64,000 nt of DNA from Bacteroidales bacterium (GTDB taxonomy: Bacteria; Bacteroidota; Bacteroidia; Bacteroidales; UBA10428): positions 1 through 64,000 of the forward strand of contig JAFGGU010000088.1 of assembly GCA_016930375.1 (NCBI GenBank), read 5' to 3'. A program made the translations under genes and the position numbers. Positions within the stretch are counted from its first letter, which is position 1. Every line of letters begins with the position of its first letter. Shown in pieces: positions 54,085-63,440 of this stretch. The notes below the pieces were generated by a model. The model ran no database searches, was not told the DNA's origin, and worked only from the letters and a program-made list of their open reading frames with translations.

Positions 54085-54786
54085 TCAGATTGCCTCCAAT
54101 TTATCCAGGATTCTGCGCATCAGTTCATTGTTGTTGGAAATATGTTGCTTGTTTTCCAGAATTACGCCTGCACGCTGAACATATTCTTCCGGACTTGGCT
54201 CTGCTCCGGAATGCAGAATGATCTCCTGTATTGCGTTTAAGTCCATTTCAAAATGGAATTGCAGTGCCAGTACCCTGTCTCTATATAGAAATGCCTGGTT
54301 GGGAAAAAGGGCGGAGGAGGCGAGATGCATCGCCCCGGGCGGAATATCAAAGGTTTCCTGGTGCCAGTGAAAGGGAGTGATTTCTTCAGGAAGAAAGCCG
54401 AATCCAGTCTTTTGCGCTGCATGCCTGTTGATGCGAACCGGAAACCATCCGATTTCCGGATGTTCACCCCGACTGACCTGAACTCCTAATGCTTTGGCAA
54501 TGAGTTGCGCACCCAGACAGATACCTAAAACTACTTTTGAATTTTCAATGGCCCGCCGGATGAACTCAATTTCCTTTTTTATCCATGGATACGGTTCATG
54601 TTCATGAACACTCATGGGACCTCCCATGATCACAAGCCAATCCAGGTTTCCAATATCCGGGAATTCATCATTGCTGTACAAATTAAGAGTCGTGAATTCG
54701 TGACCTTTACGTAAAGCCCAGTCCCTGATAATGGCAGGACCCTCGAAGGGTACATGCTGTATACAAAAGATCTTAAGTTTTTTCAT
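54085..54786 (-). CDS. Class I glutamine amidotransferase (GMP synthase-like domain)
   Basis: A 233-residue stand-alone glutaminase domain with nucleophile Cys90 in VVLGICLGAQLIAKALG, the WLVIMGGPMSV strand-turn, FHWHQETFDIPPGA and LALQFHFEMD with the catalytic His and Glu. It has no synthetase domain, so it is not GuaA; such proteins can act as gamma-glutamyl hydrolases or unknown amidotransferases. It is 18 bases after the Old Yellow Enzyme gene and probably co-transcribed with it. Confidence 0.9.
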   Translation of the reverse strand: MKKLKIFCIQHVPFEGPAIIRDWALRKGHEFTTLNLYSNDEFPDIGNLDWLVIMGGPMSVHEHEPYPWIKKEIEFIRRAIENSKVVLGICLGAQLIAKALGVQVSRGEHPEIGWFPVRINRHAAQKTGFGFLPEEITPFHWHQETFDIPPGAMHLASSALFPNQAFLYRDRVLALQFHFEMDLNAIQEIILHSGAEPSPEEYVQRAGVILENKQHISNNNELMRRILDKLEAI

Positions 54787-54804
54787 GGTACCGCGGTTCT
54801 TTTC

Positions 54805-55872
54805 CTAAACAAATTGTTTCGCCCTGAGGTACTGCACCGGCCAGTTGGTTTCCACGCTAAGTTCCTGCGCAGCCTGCAATGCAAAATACGGATTCCTGAG
54901 CATTTCACGGCCAAACAATATGAGATCCGCCTTGTCTTCCTGAAGAATGGCTTCTGCCTGGCGGGCGGAAGTAATTAAACCGACTGCCCCGGTGAGAATG
55001 CCTGTTTTTCGGACTGCCTCTGAAAACTGAACCTGGTAGCCGGCACTGAACGGAATTTGCGCAGTGGGCAAGTTACCCCCTGATGAGCAATCGATAAGAT
55101 CTACACCATGACCTTTCAACAACACAGCCAGTTTAACCGTTTCTTCCACTGTCCATCCGCCTTCTGACCAGTCGGTCGAGGACACACGCACAAAAAGGGG
55201 ATTTTCATCCGGCCAAACCGACCTGACTGCATCGGTAACCTGCAGAAGCAAGCGGGTGCGGTTTTCAAACGAGCCTCCGTACTGATCCGTTCGTTGATTG
55301 GTGAGCGGTGAAAGAAATTCAAAAAGAAGATAGCCATGGGCACTGTGAATCTCCGCAACCTTAAATCCGGCCTCCAGTGCACGCCGGGCAGCATCCTTAA
55401 ATTTCAGAATAATTGATCGGATGCCGGTTTCATCAAGTGATTGTGGGATCCTGTCATCAGCATTAAATGGCAGACTGCTGGGAGCCAGGGTCAGCCAGCC
55501 TCCCTGTTCCTCATGGAGTTGCTTTCCGCCTTCCCAGGGCACTGCGCACGAAGCTTTTCTTCCTGCGTGCGCAAGTTGAATCCCTGCCACAGCGCCATGG
55601 GCATGAATGAAGTCCGCAATCCTTCTTAATCCTGATATATGATCATTTTTCCATATTCCAACGTCTCCCGGCGTTATTCTGCCTTCCGGTGATATGGCGG
55701 TGGCCTCGGAGATGATCAACCCGGTGCCTCCGGCAGCGCGTGAACCGAGGTGAACCATGTGCCAGTCATTGGTGTAACCATCTTTGGCAGAATACTGGCA
55801 CATGGGCGACATAACAATCCGGTTTTTCAGCGTTATGCCTTTGATATTCAGTTTTTGAAATAGTTTGGCCAT
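54805..55872 (-). CDS. NADH:flavin oxidoreductase, Old Yellow Enzyme family (YqjM type)
   Basis: A 355-residue FMN ene-reductase with a TIM-barrel layout. It starts LFQKLNIKGITLKNRIVMSP followed by MCQYSAKDG, the Cys-Tyr pattern of the YqjM class (Cys26), then QLAHAGRKAS, EIHSAHGYLLFEFLSPLTNQ with the His/Asn-type ligand pair, and LILFGREMLRNPYFA for phosphate binding. These enzymes reduce activated alkenes, often in stress or detoxification. First gene of a minus-strand pair with the amidotransferase; its start is 25 bases from the start-capable ATG of the divergent membrane protein. Confidence 0.95.
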   Translation of the reverse strand: MAKLFQKLNIKGITLKNRIVMSPMCQYSAKDGYTNDWHMVHLGSRAAGGTGLIISEATAISPEGRITPGDVGIWKNDHISGLRRIADFIHAHGAVAGIQLAHAGRKASCAVPWEGGKQLHEEQGGWLTLAPSSLPFNADDRIPQSLDETGIRSIILKFKDAARRALEAGFKVAEIHSAHGYLLFEFLSPLTNQRTDQYGGSFENRTRLLLQVTDAVRSVWPDENPLFVRVSSTDWSEGGWTVEETVKLAVLLKGHGVDLIDCSSGGNLPTAQIPFSAGYQVQFSEAVRKTGILTGAVGLITSARQAEAILQEDKADLILFGREMLRNPYFALQAAQELSVETNWPVQYLRAKQFV

Positions 55873-55930
55873 ATTCCTATAAATTATTTACAGTTGCATG
55901 GATGTTAATATAATTCTATTTTTGATTTAT

Positions 55931-56380
55931 ATGAAAGAATTGACCATTGTCTTTTTTAGTTCCTGGAAGTTCGCAGCAACTTTTCCGGTTGCTGTTTATG
56001 CCATGAAAATGTCGTTTGCAGAAACGCTGATCTACACCAATATCGGGGGCGTGATAGGAACCCTGGTTTCTGTTTTTTTATCTGGCTTTATTTTGAGAAA
56101 GTGGCAGCAATACTGGCCGGAGAAATTCAGTATCAATCGGAAAAAGCGCAGAATCTTCACACCGGCAAACAGGAGGTTGGTTAGATTCAGGTTGAAATAC
56201 GGGCTTTTCGGTATTGTTGTGTTAAGTCCGGTGTTGTTGTCCATTCCGCTCGGATCATTTCTTACCGTTAAATATTATGGGCTTAAAACATCAAATATTT
56301 CATGGCTTATAGCCGGACAGGTTTTCTGGTCCGTAGTATACACCCTTTTCTACACCCAGGTAAAGGCAGTGCTTACATAA
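55931..56380 (+). CDS. Small conserved membrane protein
   Basis: About 149 residues from the ATG at 55931; the frame is open from an ATG at 55898, but that would leave only 25 bases to the divergent gene, so the inner start is preferred without certainty. Three to four hydrophobic segments with a basic loop between them (INRKKRRIFTPANRRL, about 74-89). The layout, a Gly-rich turn after helix two (NIGGVIGTLVSVFLSG) and an internal basic loop, is seen in uncharacterised Bacteroidota membrane proteins distantly like small export proteins. No function can be given. Confidence 0.75.
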   Translation: MKELTIVFFSSWKFAATFPVAVYAMKMSFAETLIYTNIGGVIGTLVSVFLSGFILRKWQQYWPEKFSINRKKRRIFTPANRRLVRFRLKYGLFGIVVLSPVLLSIPLGSFLTVKYYGLKTSNISWLIAGQVFWSVVYTLFYTQVKAVLT

Positions 56381-56383
56381 TGC

Positions 56384-57196
56384 CTATTTCCTGATCTCAA
56401 TCAAGAGGTGATGATCCGAAATCCTGGTGACCGTCTCTCCTGCGCGCATTTTTCCGGATCCGGTGGATAAGATTCCAGGATCCCAGTCGTGTAGTGCTGC
56501 AAATTCATTGATATCCTCCAGGGATGAGAATCGTACCGACAAAACAGTCGCTTCCCCACGCTGCAGAATAACCGCACAATAACCTGTAGTCTCACCGAAA
56601 TAGTCAGACAAATCCGGTGCACCGTTCATAATGCCCAGCTTCCCTTTTACGAGAATAGCTTCGCGGTTCATGTTTTCAGAATAGACACCGGGCAGGAAAC
56701 CTGAGATATCGGCTGATCTTTCGTTTATTTTATGAACGATTGCTTCTCCGATTTTCAATGAATTTACACTGTCTGTTTTGTTACCCGTACTATTGATAAT
56801 ACTGATATAAAATGCCCCGGAACATATTTGTAACTGGTATTTCGTCTGGCATGTATAGGGCGATAAAGGGGGCGTGCTTTTGCACTGGTACCTTGATACG
56901 GAGAATATCCCAAAGGCCTCTTCGGGGCCGTTCATCCTGTATATTTCAGTGATATAACTTCTTCCCGTCAAATGGATTTCATTGATCCAGGCGCCTGAAA
57001 AACCATACTCAAGGTAGAGTTCCGCCCCTCCGTTTATGTATCCGAAAAGTGAGGATCCGGTGTAAGTTTTCGGGGTTTCAAACCTGGCATCCGGAAGATC
57101 GCTTTCATCAATGGAAGGAAAGTAACCAGGTACCTGCGAGAAACAATCTATTGAAAGGAAATATAGGAAACACAGTATCGGGTAATATTTAGTCAT
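56384..57196 (-). CDS. DUF6599 family exported protein
   Basis: A 270-residue protein with a signal peptide (about 1-21). The domain carries the family pattern SLFGYINGGAELYLEYGFSG (about 49-68), then IYRMNGPEEAFGIFSVSRY (about 85-103), and ends in a VLSVRFSSLEDINEF region. DUF6599 has no known function; in anaerobes it tends to be near DUF362 or other redox genes, as here, where it is third in an operon after an aldo/keto reductase and a DUF362 protein (33-base gap). Confidence 0.85.
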   Translation of the reverse strand: MTKYYPILCFLYFLSIDCFSQVPGYFPSIDESDLPDARFETPKTYTGSSLFGYINGGAELYLEYGFSGAWINEIHLTGRSYITEIYRMNGPEEAFGIFSVSRYQCKSTPPLSPYTCQTKYQLQICSGAFYISIINSTGNKTDSVNSLKIGEAIVHKINERSADISGFLPGVYSENMNREAILVKGKLGIMNGAPDLSDYFGETTGYCAVILQRGEATVLSVRFSSLEDINEFAALHDWDPGILSTGSGKMRAGETVTRISDHHLLIEIRK

Positions 57197-57229
57197 GATC
57201 GGATTATTAATGCAATAAGACCATTTCTG

Positions 57230-58396
57230 TCATCCCAAGTCATATTCGTGCAGGTCAATTTTTGCCTTGTCAGATATACCTAATCCCAGACCAGAGGACA
57301 TGGTCAGGAATTTCAACACCTCAGGTGTGGCCTCCTTCTGAATGTCTTCGGCAATTCGTTTCCCGGCAATGATGTCATAACTGATCCTGTCAAGGGCTAC
57401 AGGATCGGAAGCAACAAGAATGGTATTATAATTACAGATGAACTGCGGATTGGCACCTGGTCCGCCGTTAAAGCATCCGCGAAGTCCGTCACAAATATTC
57501 AGCACTACCTTATCCCGGATGGGAGCAAAGGCGCAGACTTCAGCACAGGTTTCGTTCCAGAGTTTGGCGTGAAGTCGGCCGGTATTGGATATTGCGCCAT
57601 AGGCAAGGTTCTTCATGGCATTGGTAATGGAGCTGCCTGCATTCTTGAGAATGGGGATATTAATGATCTTATCGAGATCCCGGGTAACAATTTTTGTGAA
57701 ATAGGAATACTTGCCGCCATTCACCATATAGGGCATGGTTTCAGCGTCGTATTCACCCTCCACATCGGCCCAGTAATACCACTCCCTGTCTATATTCCTT
57801 TCACCGTAGAGTTTCCCTTCCTGGTCATAAAATGAGCCCTTGTCATCCTGCACCTCGGTACCCTGTATTTTTATGCCGGGATAATTTTCAGCATTGAAAC
57901 CGACATCCTTTAATTCCATTTCCCTTCTGTCCCAAATAATGATGTTCTCTTTTTGGATTCCGCTTTCCAAAAGGTGTTTAATAACCGATCGGGTAACGGC
58001 ATGACTTGTTGAAAGAAGCTTCCCTGCAACAGGATTTACTTTTAATCCTATTCTTTCTCCGGGGTTGACAAATGTTCTCCATGCCTTTGTCAGGTCTTCC
58101 TGCCCTGTCAGCTCAAGCATTGCTTTCCTGATCATCAGGTAAGCTTCCTGTTCAACCGGTTCATCATGGATGACAGCCTTTGCATTTATAACCTGTATTA
58201 CCTTACCCGGATATTTTCCAGGCATGGAAACATTGGTTCTTGGTATTTTGGCTGCATCAGCGATATTTGTTGCTGGTTTATCCTGGTTTTGAACAGATTC
58301 TGAAGCAAAAAGTGAAAAAGGTTTAGCAGCAAGGGTTGCGCTTCCGGCTCCAAGAATTGTAAAGAATCTTCTTCGGTTTAGTGAATTTTTTTTCAT
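57230..58396 (-). CDS. DUF362 domain protein with Tat-type signal
   Basis: A 388-residue protein with a twin-arginine signal (NRRRFFTILGAGSATLAAKP), so probably exported folded, perhaps with a cofactor. The DUF362 domain fills about 90-375 (GERIGLKVNPVAGKLLSTSH, ENIIIWDRREMEL, NIPILKNAGSSITNAMKNLA, CDGLRGCFNGGPG, NTILVASDPVALDRI). DUF362 members are often tied to iron-sulfur or redox proteins; here I see no CxxCxxC ferredoxin motif, only scattered Cys. It is 11 bases after the aldo/keto reductase and upstream of DUF6599. Confidence 0.9.
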   Translation of the reverse strand: MKKNSLNRRRFFTILGAGSATLAAKPFSLFASESVQNQDKPATNIADAAKIPRTNVSMPGKYPGKVIQVINAKAVIHDEPVEQEAYLMIRKAMLELTGQEDLTKAWRTFVNPGERIGLKVNPVAGKLLSTSHAVTRSVIKHLLESGIQKENIIIWDRREMELKDVGFNAENYPGIKIQGTEVQDDKGSFYDQEGKLYGERNIDREWYYWADVEGEYDAETMPYMVNGGKYSYFTKIVTRDLDKIINIPILKNAGSSITNAMKNLAYGAISNTGRLHAKLWNETCAEVCAFAPIRDKVVLNICDGLRGCFNGGPGANPQFICNYNTILVASDPVALDRISYDIIAGKRIAEDIQKEATPEVLKFLTMSSGLGLGISDKAKIDLHEYDLG

Positions 58397-58407
58397 GGGT
58401 TACATTA

Positions 58408-59382
58408 TTATTTGAATATCGAACTCACCTTATCCAGTTTCACCATATCCTCGTCCGAGAGCCTGAATGACATGGCACCGGTATTTTCCTTCACATGGTT
58501 TTCCTTTGTGGCGCCGGGGATGGCGACCACAGAGGTGCCATGATAGTGAATAAGCCAGTTAAGGGCAACCTGTGAAGAGCTCACATTGTATTTGAGCGCC
58601 ATCTCCTTTACAAGTGTTATCACAGGCTTGCTTTTCTCGAGTCCCCTGGGTTTAAAGAGGGAGCTGTATTTTCGAAATCCTATATTCTTAAGCAGTTCCG
58701 GATTATCGTGAAATTTACCGGTTACCAGGCCCTGTGCGAGGGGAGAATAGGCAATGATGGTAATGCCCAGTTTCTTTGCCAGATCCATAACGCCATTCGA
58801 TTCGATCCTGCGGTTAAGCAAGCTATATGGCACCTGGTTGGTGGCCAGGGCAATTCCTTTCTTATCGAGCGTTTCCCAGGCATTTTTCATTTTCTGGGCC
58901 GAGAAATTACTGACTCCGATGTTTTTGATCAGCTTTTTTTCCAGCAATTCAGCCATGGCAACCATTTCGCTCGTTTCGTTTGAAAACCCCCAGGGCTGGT
59001 GCACCTGGTATAGGTCGATGGGATAGGGGACCAGGGCTTCGGTTCTTGCGTCAATGGTTTTGGAGATGTTGGAAGCGAACCGGAACATCGGCCACCATTT
59101 GGTTGCAATAAGGATTTCACCAGGCTTTTTCCCGGCTGACTGCAGTGCTCTGGACAAAGCTCTTTCGGATGCGCCATTGCCATATACTTCCGCGGTGTCA
59201 AACCAGTTGATCCCGCCTTCGAGTGACAGGGAAACAACTTTATCAATGAGATTGTCTTCCAGGGTAGGCCAGAATTTCCCGGCCAGGTTCTTTTGTTTGC
59301 TGAACTGCCAGCATCCAAGTCCGATGGGCGTGACCATCATACCAGTGCGACCCAACGGGCGAAGTTTTTCTGAGTCTTTCAT
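58408..59382 (-). CDS. Aldo/keto reductase
   Basis: A 324-residue NADPH-dependent TIM-barrel reductase. The catalytic tetrad is complete: Asp62 and Tyr67 in NWFDTAEVYG, Lys95 in LIATKWW, His128 in DLYQVHQP. Later blocks IGVSNFSAQKMKNA, TNQVPYSLLNRRIE and VVAIPGATKENHVKEN are typical. No signal peptide; cytoplasmic. First gene of an operon with the DUF362 and DUF6599 genes. A palindrome overlapping a -7 box (59387-59407) sits right at its start, suggesting repressor control. Confidence 0.94.
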   Translation of the reverse strand: MKDSEKLRPLGRTGMMVTPIGLGCWQFSKQKNLAGKFWPTLEDNLIDKVVSLSLEGGINWFDTAEVYGNGASERALSRALQSAGKKPGEILIATKWWPMFRFASNISKTIDARTEALVPYPIDLYQVHQPWGFSNETSEMVAMAELLEKKLIKNIGVSNFSAQKMKNAWETLDKKGIALATNQVPYSLLNRRIESNGVMDLAKKLGITIIAYSPLAQGLVTGKFHDNPELLKNIGFRKYSSLFKPRGLEKSKPVITLVKEMALKYNVSSSQVALNWLIHYHGTSVVAIPGATKENHVKENTGAMSFRLSDEDMVKLDKVSSIFK

Positions 59383-59386
59383 ATGT

Positions 59387-59407
59387 TACCTTTATGGGTC
59401 AAAGGTA
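59387..59407 (-). promoter_or_regulatory. Promoter -7 box overlapped by a palindrome
   Basis: On the minus strand TACCTTTG (59407-59400) matches TAnnTTTG, 17 bases before the aldo/keto reductase start. The same bases are part of the inverted repeat TACCTTT (59387-59393), loop atgggtc, AAAGGTA (59401-59407). A repressor bound there would block the promoter. Confidence 0.45.
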
Positions 59408-59429
59408 AGTATATCCGCGATGATTAACA

Positions 59430-60434
59430 TCACCGCGAACGAATCTCTTTTCTCATAAAGGCGGTGTAGGATAAAATAAAGCAAATCACTGTGGCTGCAA
59501 TTAATCCCGTCACCTGCGCCCATACCAGCATAATACTCTGACTCAATGGCAACGGACCGGCGATAGCTCCGTAAAGCTGTTCGGTTGAAAGTGCTCCAAG
59601 ACTTCGAACAGAAGGCCTGAGCAATGTAGTTGAGGCTACACTGAATAAATCGTTGGGTAAAACTCCCATTAAACCCGTTATCAGCTTATTATAATTGGTT
59701 ATTTGCTGTAATGAGGCAGTAGCGGATGGTTCGATCATTTTTGCGATCAGGTTTATGATCATCGGGTAAAAAAGGATAAAGAACAGCCACACCGAAATGC
59801 CCGATAAAGCGGATGTGGCAGGCTGTCGAAAACGCACCGAAAAAAGGATGGACAAATTCAACCAAAAGGCAACATAAATAATGCCCAGCAGAAGGAAAGA
59901 TACAATGCGCAGGAATTCTTCCGCTGTGGGAGGTATGCCGATAACTATCAGGCCAATTCCAATAACCACAAAACCAAGTGCGAAAAGCAAGGTGCCGATT
60001 ACGGTCAATGAGCCAATGAATTTAGCATTCAGGATACTGTCACGGTGTATGGGTTGTGAAAGTATCCTGCTTAAGGTGCCCCGGTTCTGCTCTGAATTTA
60101 TTGCGTCAAAACCCAGACTAATGCCAAGCAAAGGTCCCAGAAAACTGATTAAAACCAGGTAGGATGGCATGGTTCCATCGGAAATCGTGAACAGCTTTAA
60201 AAAGAAGAATGCATCTTCTGAATCCTCAGCTCCGGCAATTTTCTCGATATTGGCAATTGCCGTATACACCGAACTGAAGCATGTCAGCGCAATTATGGCA
60301 ATCAGAAAAATGAAACGCCAGCTGTGCGCATGATCGGAAATTTCTTTTTTCACAATAACCCAGAAGGGATGAGAAGCTGCATCTTTCGATAAAGGATGTC
60401 TGTCCTGGTGAAAATATTTGAATATACTATTCAT
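59430..60434 (-). CDS. ABC-2 type transporter permease
   Basis: About 334 residues from the ATG at 60434, the start that overlaps the upstream ATPase stop by eight bases; the frame is open from 60482. Six hydrophobic segments (for example [20 protein letters not shown] and [20 protein letters not shown]) with a cytoplasmic [20 protein letters not shown] block, the coupling region typical of NosY/GldF-type ABC-2 permeases. It pairs with the ATPase and the NEW3-domain protein encoded upstream; such trios are thought to export or act on envelope components. Substrate unknown. Confidence 0.92.
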   Translation of the reverse strand: MNSIFKYFHQDRHPLSKDAASHPFWVIVKKEISDHAHSWRFIFLIAIIALTCFSSVYTAIANIEKIAGAEDSEDAFFFLKLFTISDGTMPSYLVLISFLGPLLGISLGFDAINSEQNRGTLSRILSQPIHRDSILNAKFIGSLTVIGTLLFALGFVVIGIGLIVIGIPPTAEEFLRIVSFLLLGIIYVAFWLNLSILFSVRFRQPATSALSGISVWLFFILFYPMIINLIAKMIEPSATASLQQITNYNKLITGLMGVLPNDLFSVASTTLLRPSVRSLGALSTEQLYGAIAGPLPLSQSIMLVWAQVTGLIAATVICFILSYTAFMRKEIRSR

Positions 60435-61383
60435 GGTCATTGCCTCCTTCAAAGTAGCGATAGTAAATGTCATCGAGTCCATACTCCTTTCTTCTCAGGT
60501 AAGTCAAAGAGGCACCTGATTCCACGATGCGCCTTGCAATGTCGGCAGTTGCATCATAGGAACAGGCTATCTCCCAGTGGTTGTTCCCGGAATGAACCGA
60601 TTCGATGCCCTTCATGGGCATAACCAAAGCGGATACCCATTCGGGCGAAATATTGCTTCCTGCAATCCCTGCCTCAACTAAATAGGGACTGCCTGTAAAG
60701 AGCTTGCCGGCTAATGTGCGAACATCTCCTTCAGCGATCAGTCTGCCATTCACGAACAATCCAACACGATCACAAACCTGCTGCACCTGGTGGAGATGGT
60801 GGGATGAAAACAATACTGTGATTCCTTCCTCTTTGCTCAATGTCACTATCAGATCCAGAAATTCCTTAACTCCAGTGGGATCAATACCTGAAGTGGGTTC
60901 ATCAAGGATGATAACCTCCGGATTTTTAATCAGCACATCAGCGAGCCCCAGCCTTTGTCGCATCCCCCGGGAATAAGCCGCTGTTTTTTTCCCTTTTTCG
61001 TCAGTCAATCCAACCCGCATCAGCAGTTTTTCTGCCCTTTGGCGAGCCTCTTTATCTGCAATGCTGTTGAGACGGGCCGTGTACATCAGGTTTTCAAAAC
61101 CGGTTCTGTCATCATAAAAACCAACATCCTCCGGTAAATAACCGACTTTACGCTTCACTTCAATCGGATGGCTGGTGGAATTAATTCCGCAAACATGGGC
61201 AGATCCGGAGGAAGGTTCCGTTAATCCCAGCAACATAAGAATGGTGGTGGATTTGCCTGCGCCGTTCGGACCCAGCAGTCCAAATACCTCTCCTTTGCCG
61301 ATGGTGAGGTTGAGATGATCCACAGCAGTGAAGTTGCCATACCTCTTGGTAAGGTCCGCCAGTTCGATACTCCAGTCAGCCAC
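60427..61383 (-). CDS. ABC transporter ATP-binding protein
   Basis: A 318-residue ATPase of the CcmA/NatA group: Walker [13 protein letters not shown] (about 34-45), Q-loop region [10 protein letters not shown], signature [14 protein letters not shown], Walker [15 protein letters not shown]-loop [11 protein letters not shown]. The C-terminal extension (about 220-318) is typical for ABC-2 exporter ATPases. It is 3 bases after the NEW3 protein gene and overlaps the permease gene by 8 bases, so the three are one operon and one complex. Confidence 0.95.
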   Translation of the reverse strand: MADWSIELADLTKRYGNFTAVDHLNLTIGKGEVFGLLGPNGAGKSTTILMLLGLTEPSSGSAHVCGINSTSHPIEVKRKVGYLPEDVGFYDDRTGFENLMYTARLNSIADKEARQRAEKLLMRVGLTDEKGKKTAAYSRGMRQRLGLADVLIKNPEVIILDEPTSGIDPTGVKEFLDLIVTLSKEEGITVLFSSHHLHQVQQVCDRVGLFVNGRLIAEGDVRTLAGKLFTGSPYLVEAGIAGSNISPEWVSALVMPMKGIESVHSGNNHWEIACSYDATADIARRIVESGASLTYLRRKEYGLDDIYYRYFEGGNDHE

Positions 61384-61386
61384 GGC

Positions 61387-62538
61387 TTACCTCCTTCCGT
61401 ACTTGCGGAACAGATAGTAAACGCTTCCCAGGGCAATCAGAATGATAAAGATGCCGATCCATCCCCATAGCATGGAGGTAACTACCGATGCCCGGTATGA
61501 GGATTTCGCAGTGACTTCCTGTGTTTTAGCTTCGAAATTAACAAGATAATCACCAGGGATAGCCTTTTTGCCTGCTTTAATGGTAATGTTGACAGGGGCG
61601 ACATCACCTACGGCCAATTGGTCCACTTTATCGGGTTCAATGTCAACGTCCCAATTGGAAGGACCCGTGGCGGTAAGATTGATATTCTGAAGCAGGGTAG
61701 TTCCTGTATTCATGACAATAAATTCAACCCTTTTCGAATCTCCTGCGGTGATTTTTGAGCTTAGCAATCCGTTACGCGTTGTCAGTTCCATGTTATAGGT
61801 GCCTGTGATTACAATTTGCAGTCTCAATTCGGCAGAGGTCGCTTGGGTCGAAGCCTTAATCGGGATTTCATAGGTTCCCGCTTTAACACTGGCGGGTGTC
61901 TTAATGTCAATCGCAATTTTGGCTGCATTATTCGGTTCAATTTCAACAGATGTCACCTTGATATTGTTGACTTTGAAAGTGACTTCCCAGCCTGGCGCAG
62001 CACTTGCCATCAGTGCATACAATTGTTTGTCGGCTGTACGGTTCCTTAACTCCCCGCTGAAGGAAAAGTTTGAACCGCTGTGACCCTGCATATTGGCTTG
62101 TGCGGCTGTAAATTCAGTTTTAAATGTCCCTTTTTCCGATACGTTAATGGTAATGGGGAGGGAGGCATGACCCACTGCAATCATTCTAAAACGGTAATTG
62201 CCTTTATTTACCTGCAGTGGAACATCCACCCTGAGGGACAGGCTTTTTCTTTCGCCTGGGAGTATGGAAAGCTGACTGACAGTCCATCCTCCCGATTTAA
62301 GCGTATAAGTCCAGCTTCCGGGTATACCCGATAATTGAAGATCCACCCGTTGCAGTACTTTGCTGTCGTTGATCACGTCGATGGTATAATCGACGGATTC
62401 ACCAGGTGGAACCGAAATCCTCGTATAGGGTGTGTAAAGAGTAACGCTGTCTGAAACCTGAGCAGCGTAATTGCTGATCGCTAATCCCCATAGCACAAGG
62501 GGAAAGAACATTCGCATACATGTCGTACAAGATGCCAT
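61387..62538 (-). CDS. NEW3 domain exported protein, partner of an ABC-2 exporter
   Basis: A 383-residue protein with an N-terminal signal (Leu/Phe-rich, about 10-26), three immunoglobulin-like NPCBM/NEW3-type beta domains (YTRISVPPGESVDYTIDVIN near 37-56; further repeats ending NINLTATGPSNWDVDIEP and VAPVNITIKAGKKAIPGDYL) and a C-terminal membrane helix (about 358-376) with a basic tail. COG1470-type proteins of this layout accompany ABC-2 exporters in Bacteroidota and Archaea. It is the first gene of the operon, with a good promoter at 62582-62611 and a GGAGG ribosome site upstream of the start. Confidence 0.88.
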   Translation of the reverse strand: MASCTTCMRMFFPLVLWGLAISNYAAQVSDSVTLYTPYTRISVPPGESVDYTIDVINDSKVLQRVDLQLSGIPGSWTYTLKSGGWTVSQLSILPGERKSLSLRVDVPLQVNKGNYRFRMIAVGHASLPITINVSEKGTFKTEFTAAQANMQGHSGSNFSFSGELRNRTADKQLYALMASAAPGWEVTFKVNNIKVTSVEIEPNNAAKIAIDIKTPASVKAGTYEIPIKASTQATSAELRLQIVITGTYNMELTTRNGLLSSKITAGDSKRVEFIVMNTGTTLLQNINLTATGPSNWDVDIEPDKVDQLAVGDVAPVNITIKAGKKAIPGDYLVNFEAKTQEVTAKSSYRASVVTSMLWGWIGIFIILIALGSVYYLFRKYGRR

Positions 62539-62581
62539 AAAAAATCCTCCAAAATTTTTAAATGAGATAAAGTACGGGGCA

Positions 62582-62611
62582 CAAATTTATAATTTGGAAG
62601 AAAATTTCAAA
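62582..62611 (-). promoter_or_regulatory. Promoter of the NEW3/ABC operon (TTTG-N18-TAAATTTG)
   Basis: On the minus strand TTTG (62611-62608) and TAAATTTG (62589-62582) are 18 bases apart, an almost ideal Bacteroidota promoter, 44 bases before the start codon at 62538. Confidence 0.7.
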
Positions 62612-62929
62612 ACGCTCTTTTTATATATATTCCGATCCAAATCACTCTAAAATATTGATTTATTTGAAGAAATAATGATTTCCGGTAATTGTTAAAAAAA
62701 ATTAAAAAATCTGCTTAAACACTCCCCATCTCCTTGTCTCCTTGTCCCCCCTTCATCTTATGCTGTCCGTAATCGTACACTGCCTGTCTGGATTGATTCA
62801 GTTTCCAGTTGTATGATGATTGCCTTAAACCTTCATAATATATTCTATATAAGTTATATACAGAGTTTGGCACGGTATATGTAAATTCTATATCAAACAC
62901 TAAAAAAACAAACATTAAAAAATAAAACA
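62612..62929. other. Intergenic region with an octamer repeat and an AT-rich promoter zone
   Basis: 62722-62745 holds 8-bp units (ctccccat, then ctccttgt twice). The stretch 62830-62929 is very AT-rich; TTTG (62866) and TATATCAA (62889) are 19 bases apart and could be the promoter of the gene at 62930, with only a partial -7 match. A 74-codon minus-strand frame crosses the region but has no supporting features. No RNA gene recognised. Confidence 0.5.
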
Positions 62930-63340
62930 ATGAAAACACAAACGAACAACCTGAAAAAAATCGCTGCCACTGCCTTTGCAGCTCTTTTAATCGCTACAGT
63001 AAGCTATACGCAATCCGATGCCGGATACAATGAATCTGAACTGGTTTCCCTGGTTAACCTTGAAACCCTGGTATCACTTACCGAAAAAGCAATCATGTAT
63101 AATGCTCCTGCAGTTCCTGAATCGGAAGTATACTATGCTGAATTTGAAAGACTGAATGACATGGTTAACGCCACCGAAGCTTCCCTGAAATATGAAGCCC
63201 CGGAAGCTGATGAGAATGAGGTTACTGTAGAAAAAGAAAGACTGGAATGGCTGGCTGTTGCTACTGAAGCATCGCTGAAATACAATGCGCCTGAAGCGGA
63301 TGAAAACCAGAATGTAACTTTGATTGCAAGTACCAAGTAA
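62930..63340 (+). CDS. Small exported protein with internal repeats
   Basis: A 136-residue protein with a signal peptide (about 1-28, ending VSYTQ). The mature part is acidic and consists of three related units of about 30-34 residues, each with a helix such as ATEASLKYEAPEADENEV or ATEASLKYNAPEADENQ; the first unit (LTEKAIMYNAPAVPESEV) is more diverged. No catalytic motif or known family. It is a single-gene unit: AT-rich promoter zone upstream and a terminator 43 bases downstream. It could be a surface or periplasmic adhesion or binding protein; I cannot say more. Confidence 0.8.
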   Translation: MKTQTNNLKKIAATAFAALLIATVSYTQSDAGYNESELVSLVNLETLVSLTEKAIMYNAPAVPESEVYYAEFERLNDMVNATEASLKYEAPEADENEVTVEKERLEWLAVATEASLKYNAPEADENQNVTLIASTK

Positions 63341-63382
63341 ATCCCGTCACCATGTTTAAACAACAGTTTCCGGATCATGGAT

Positions 63383-63418
63383 AACCTGCTGTCAGCTTAA
63401 TAGCGCAGCAGGTTTTTT
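63383..63418 (+). terminator. Rho-independent terminator
   Basis: A 9-bp stem, AACCTGCTG (63383-63391) and CAGCAGGTT (63406-63414), followed by a T run. It ends the transcript of the repeat-containing small protein. Confidence 0.88.
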
Positions 63419-63440
63419 GTTTTTCATGGATTATAAATTT

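Noticed and set aside
54085-54786. GMP synthase (guaA)
   Set aside because: Only the glutaminase domain is present; the ATP pyrophosphatase and dimerisation domains are missing.
62715-62939. 74-codon minus-strand frame in the gap before the repeat protein
   Set aside because: Its end is written by the ctccttgt octamers and its start overlaps the next gene's start; no ribosome site, promoter or family. It may hold a gene remnant, but I cannot support it.
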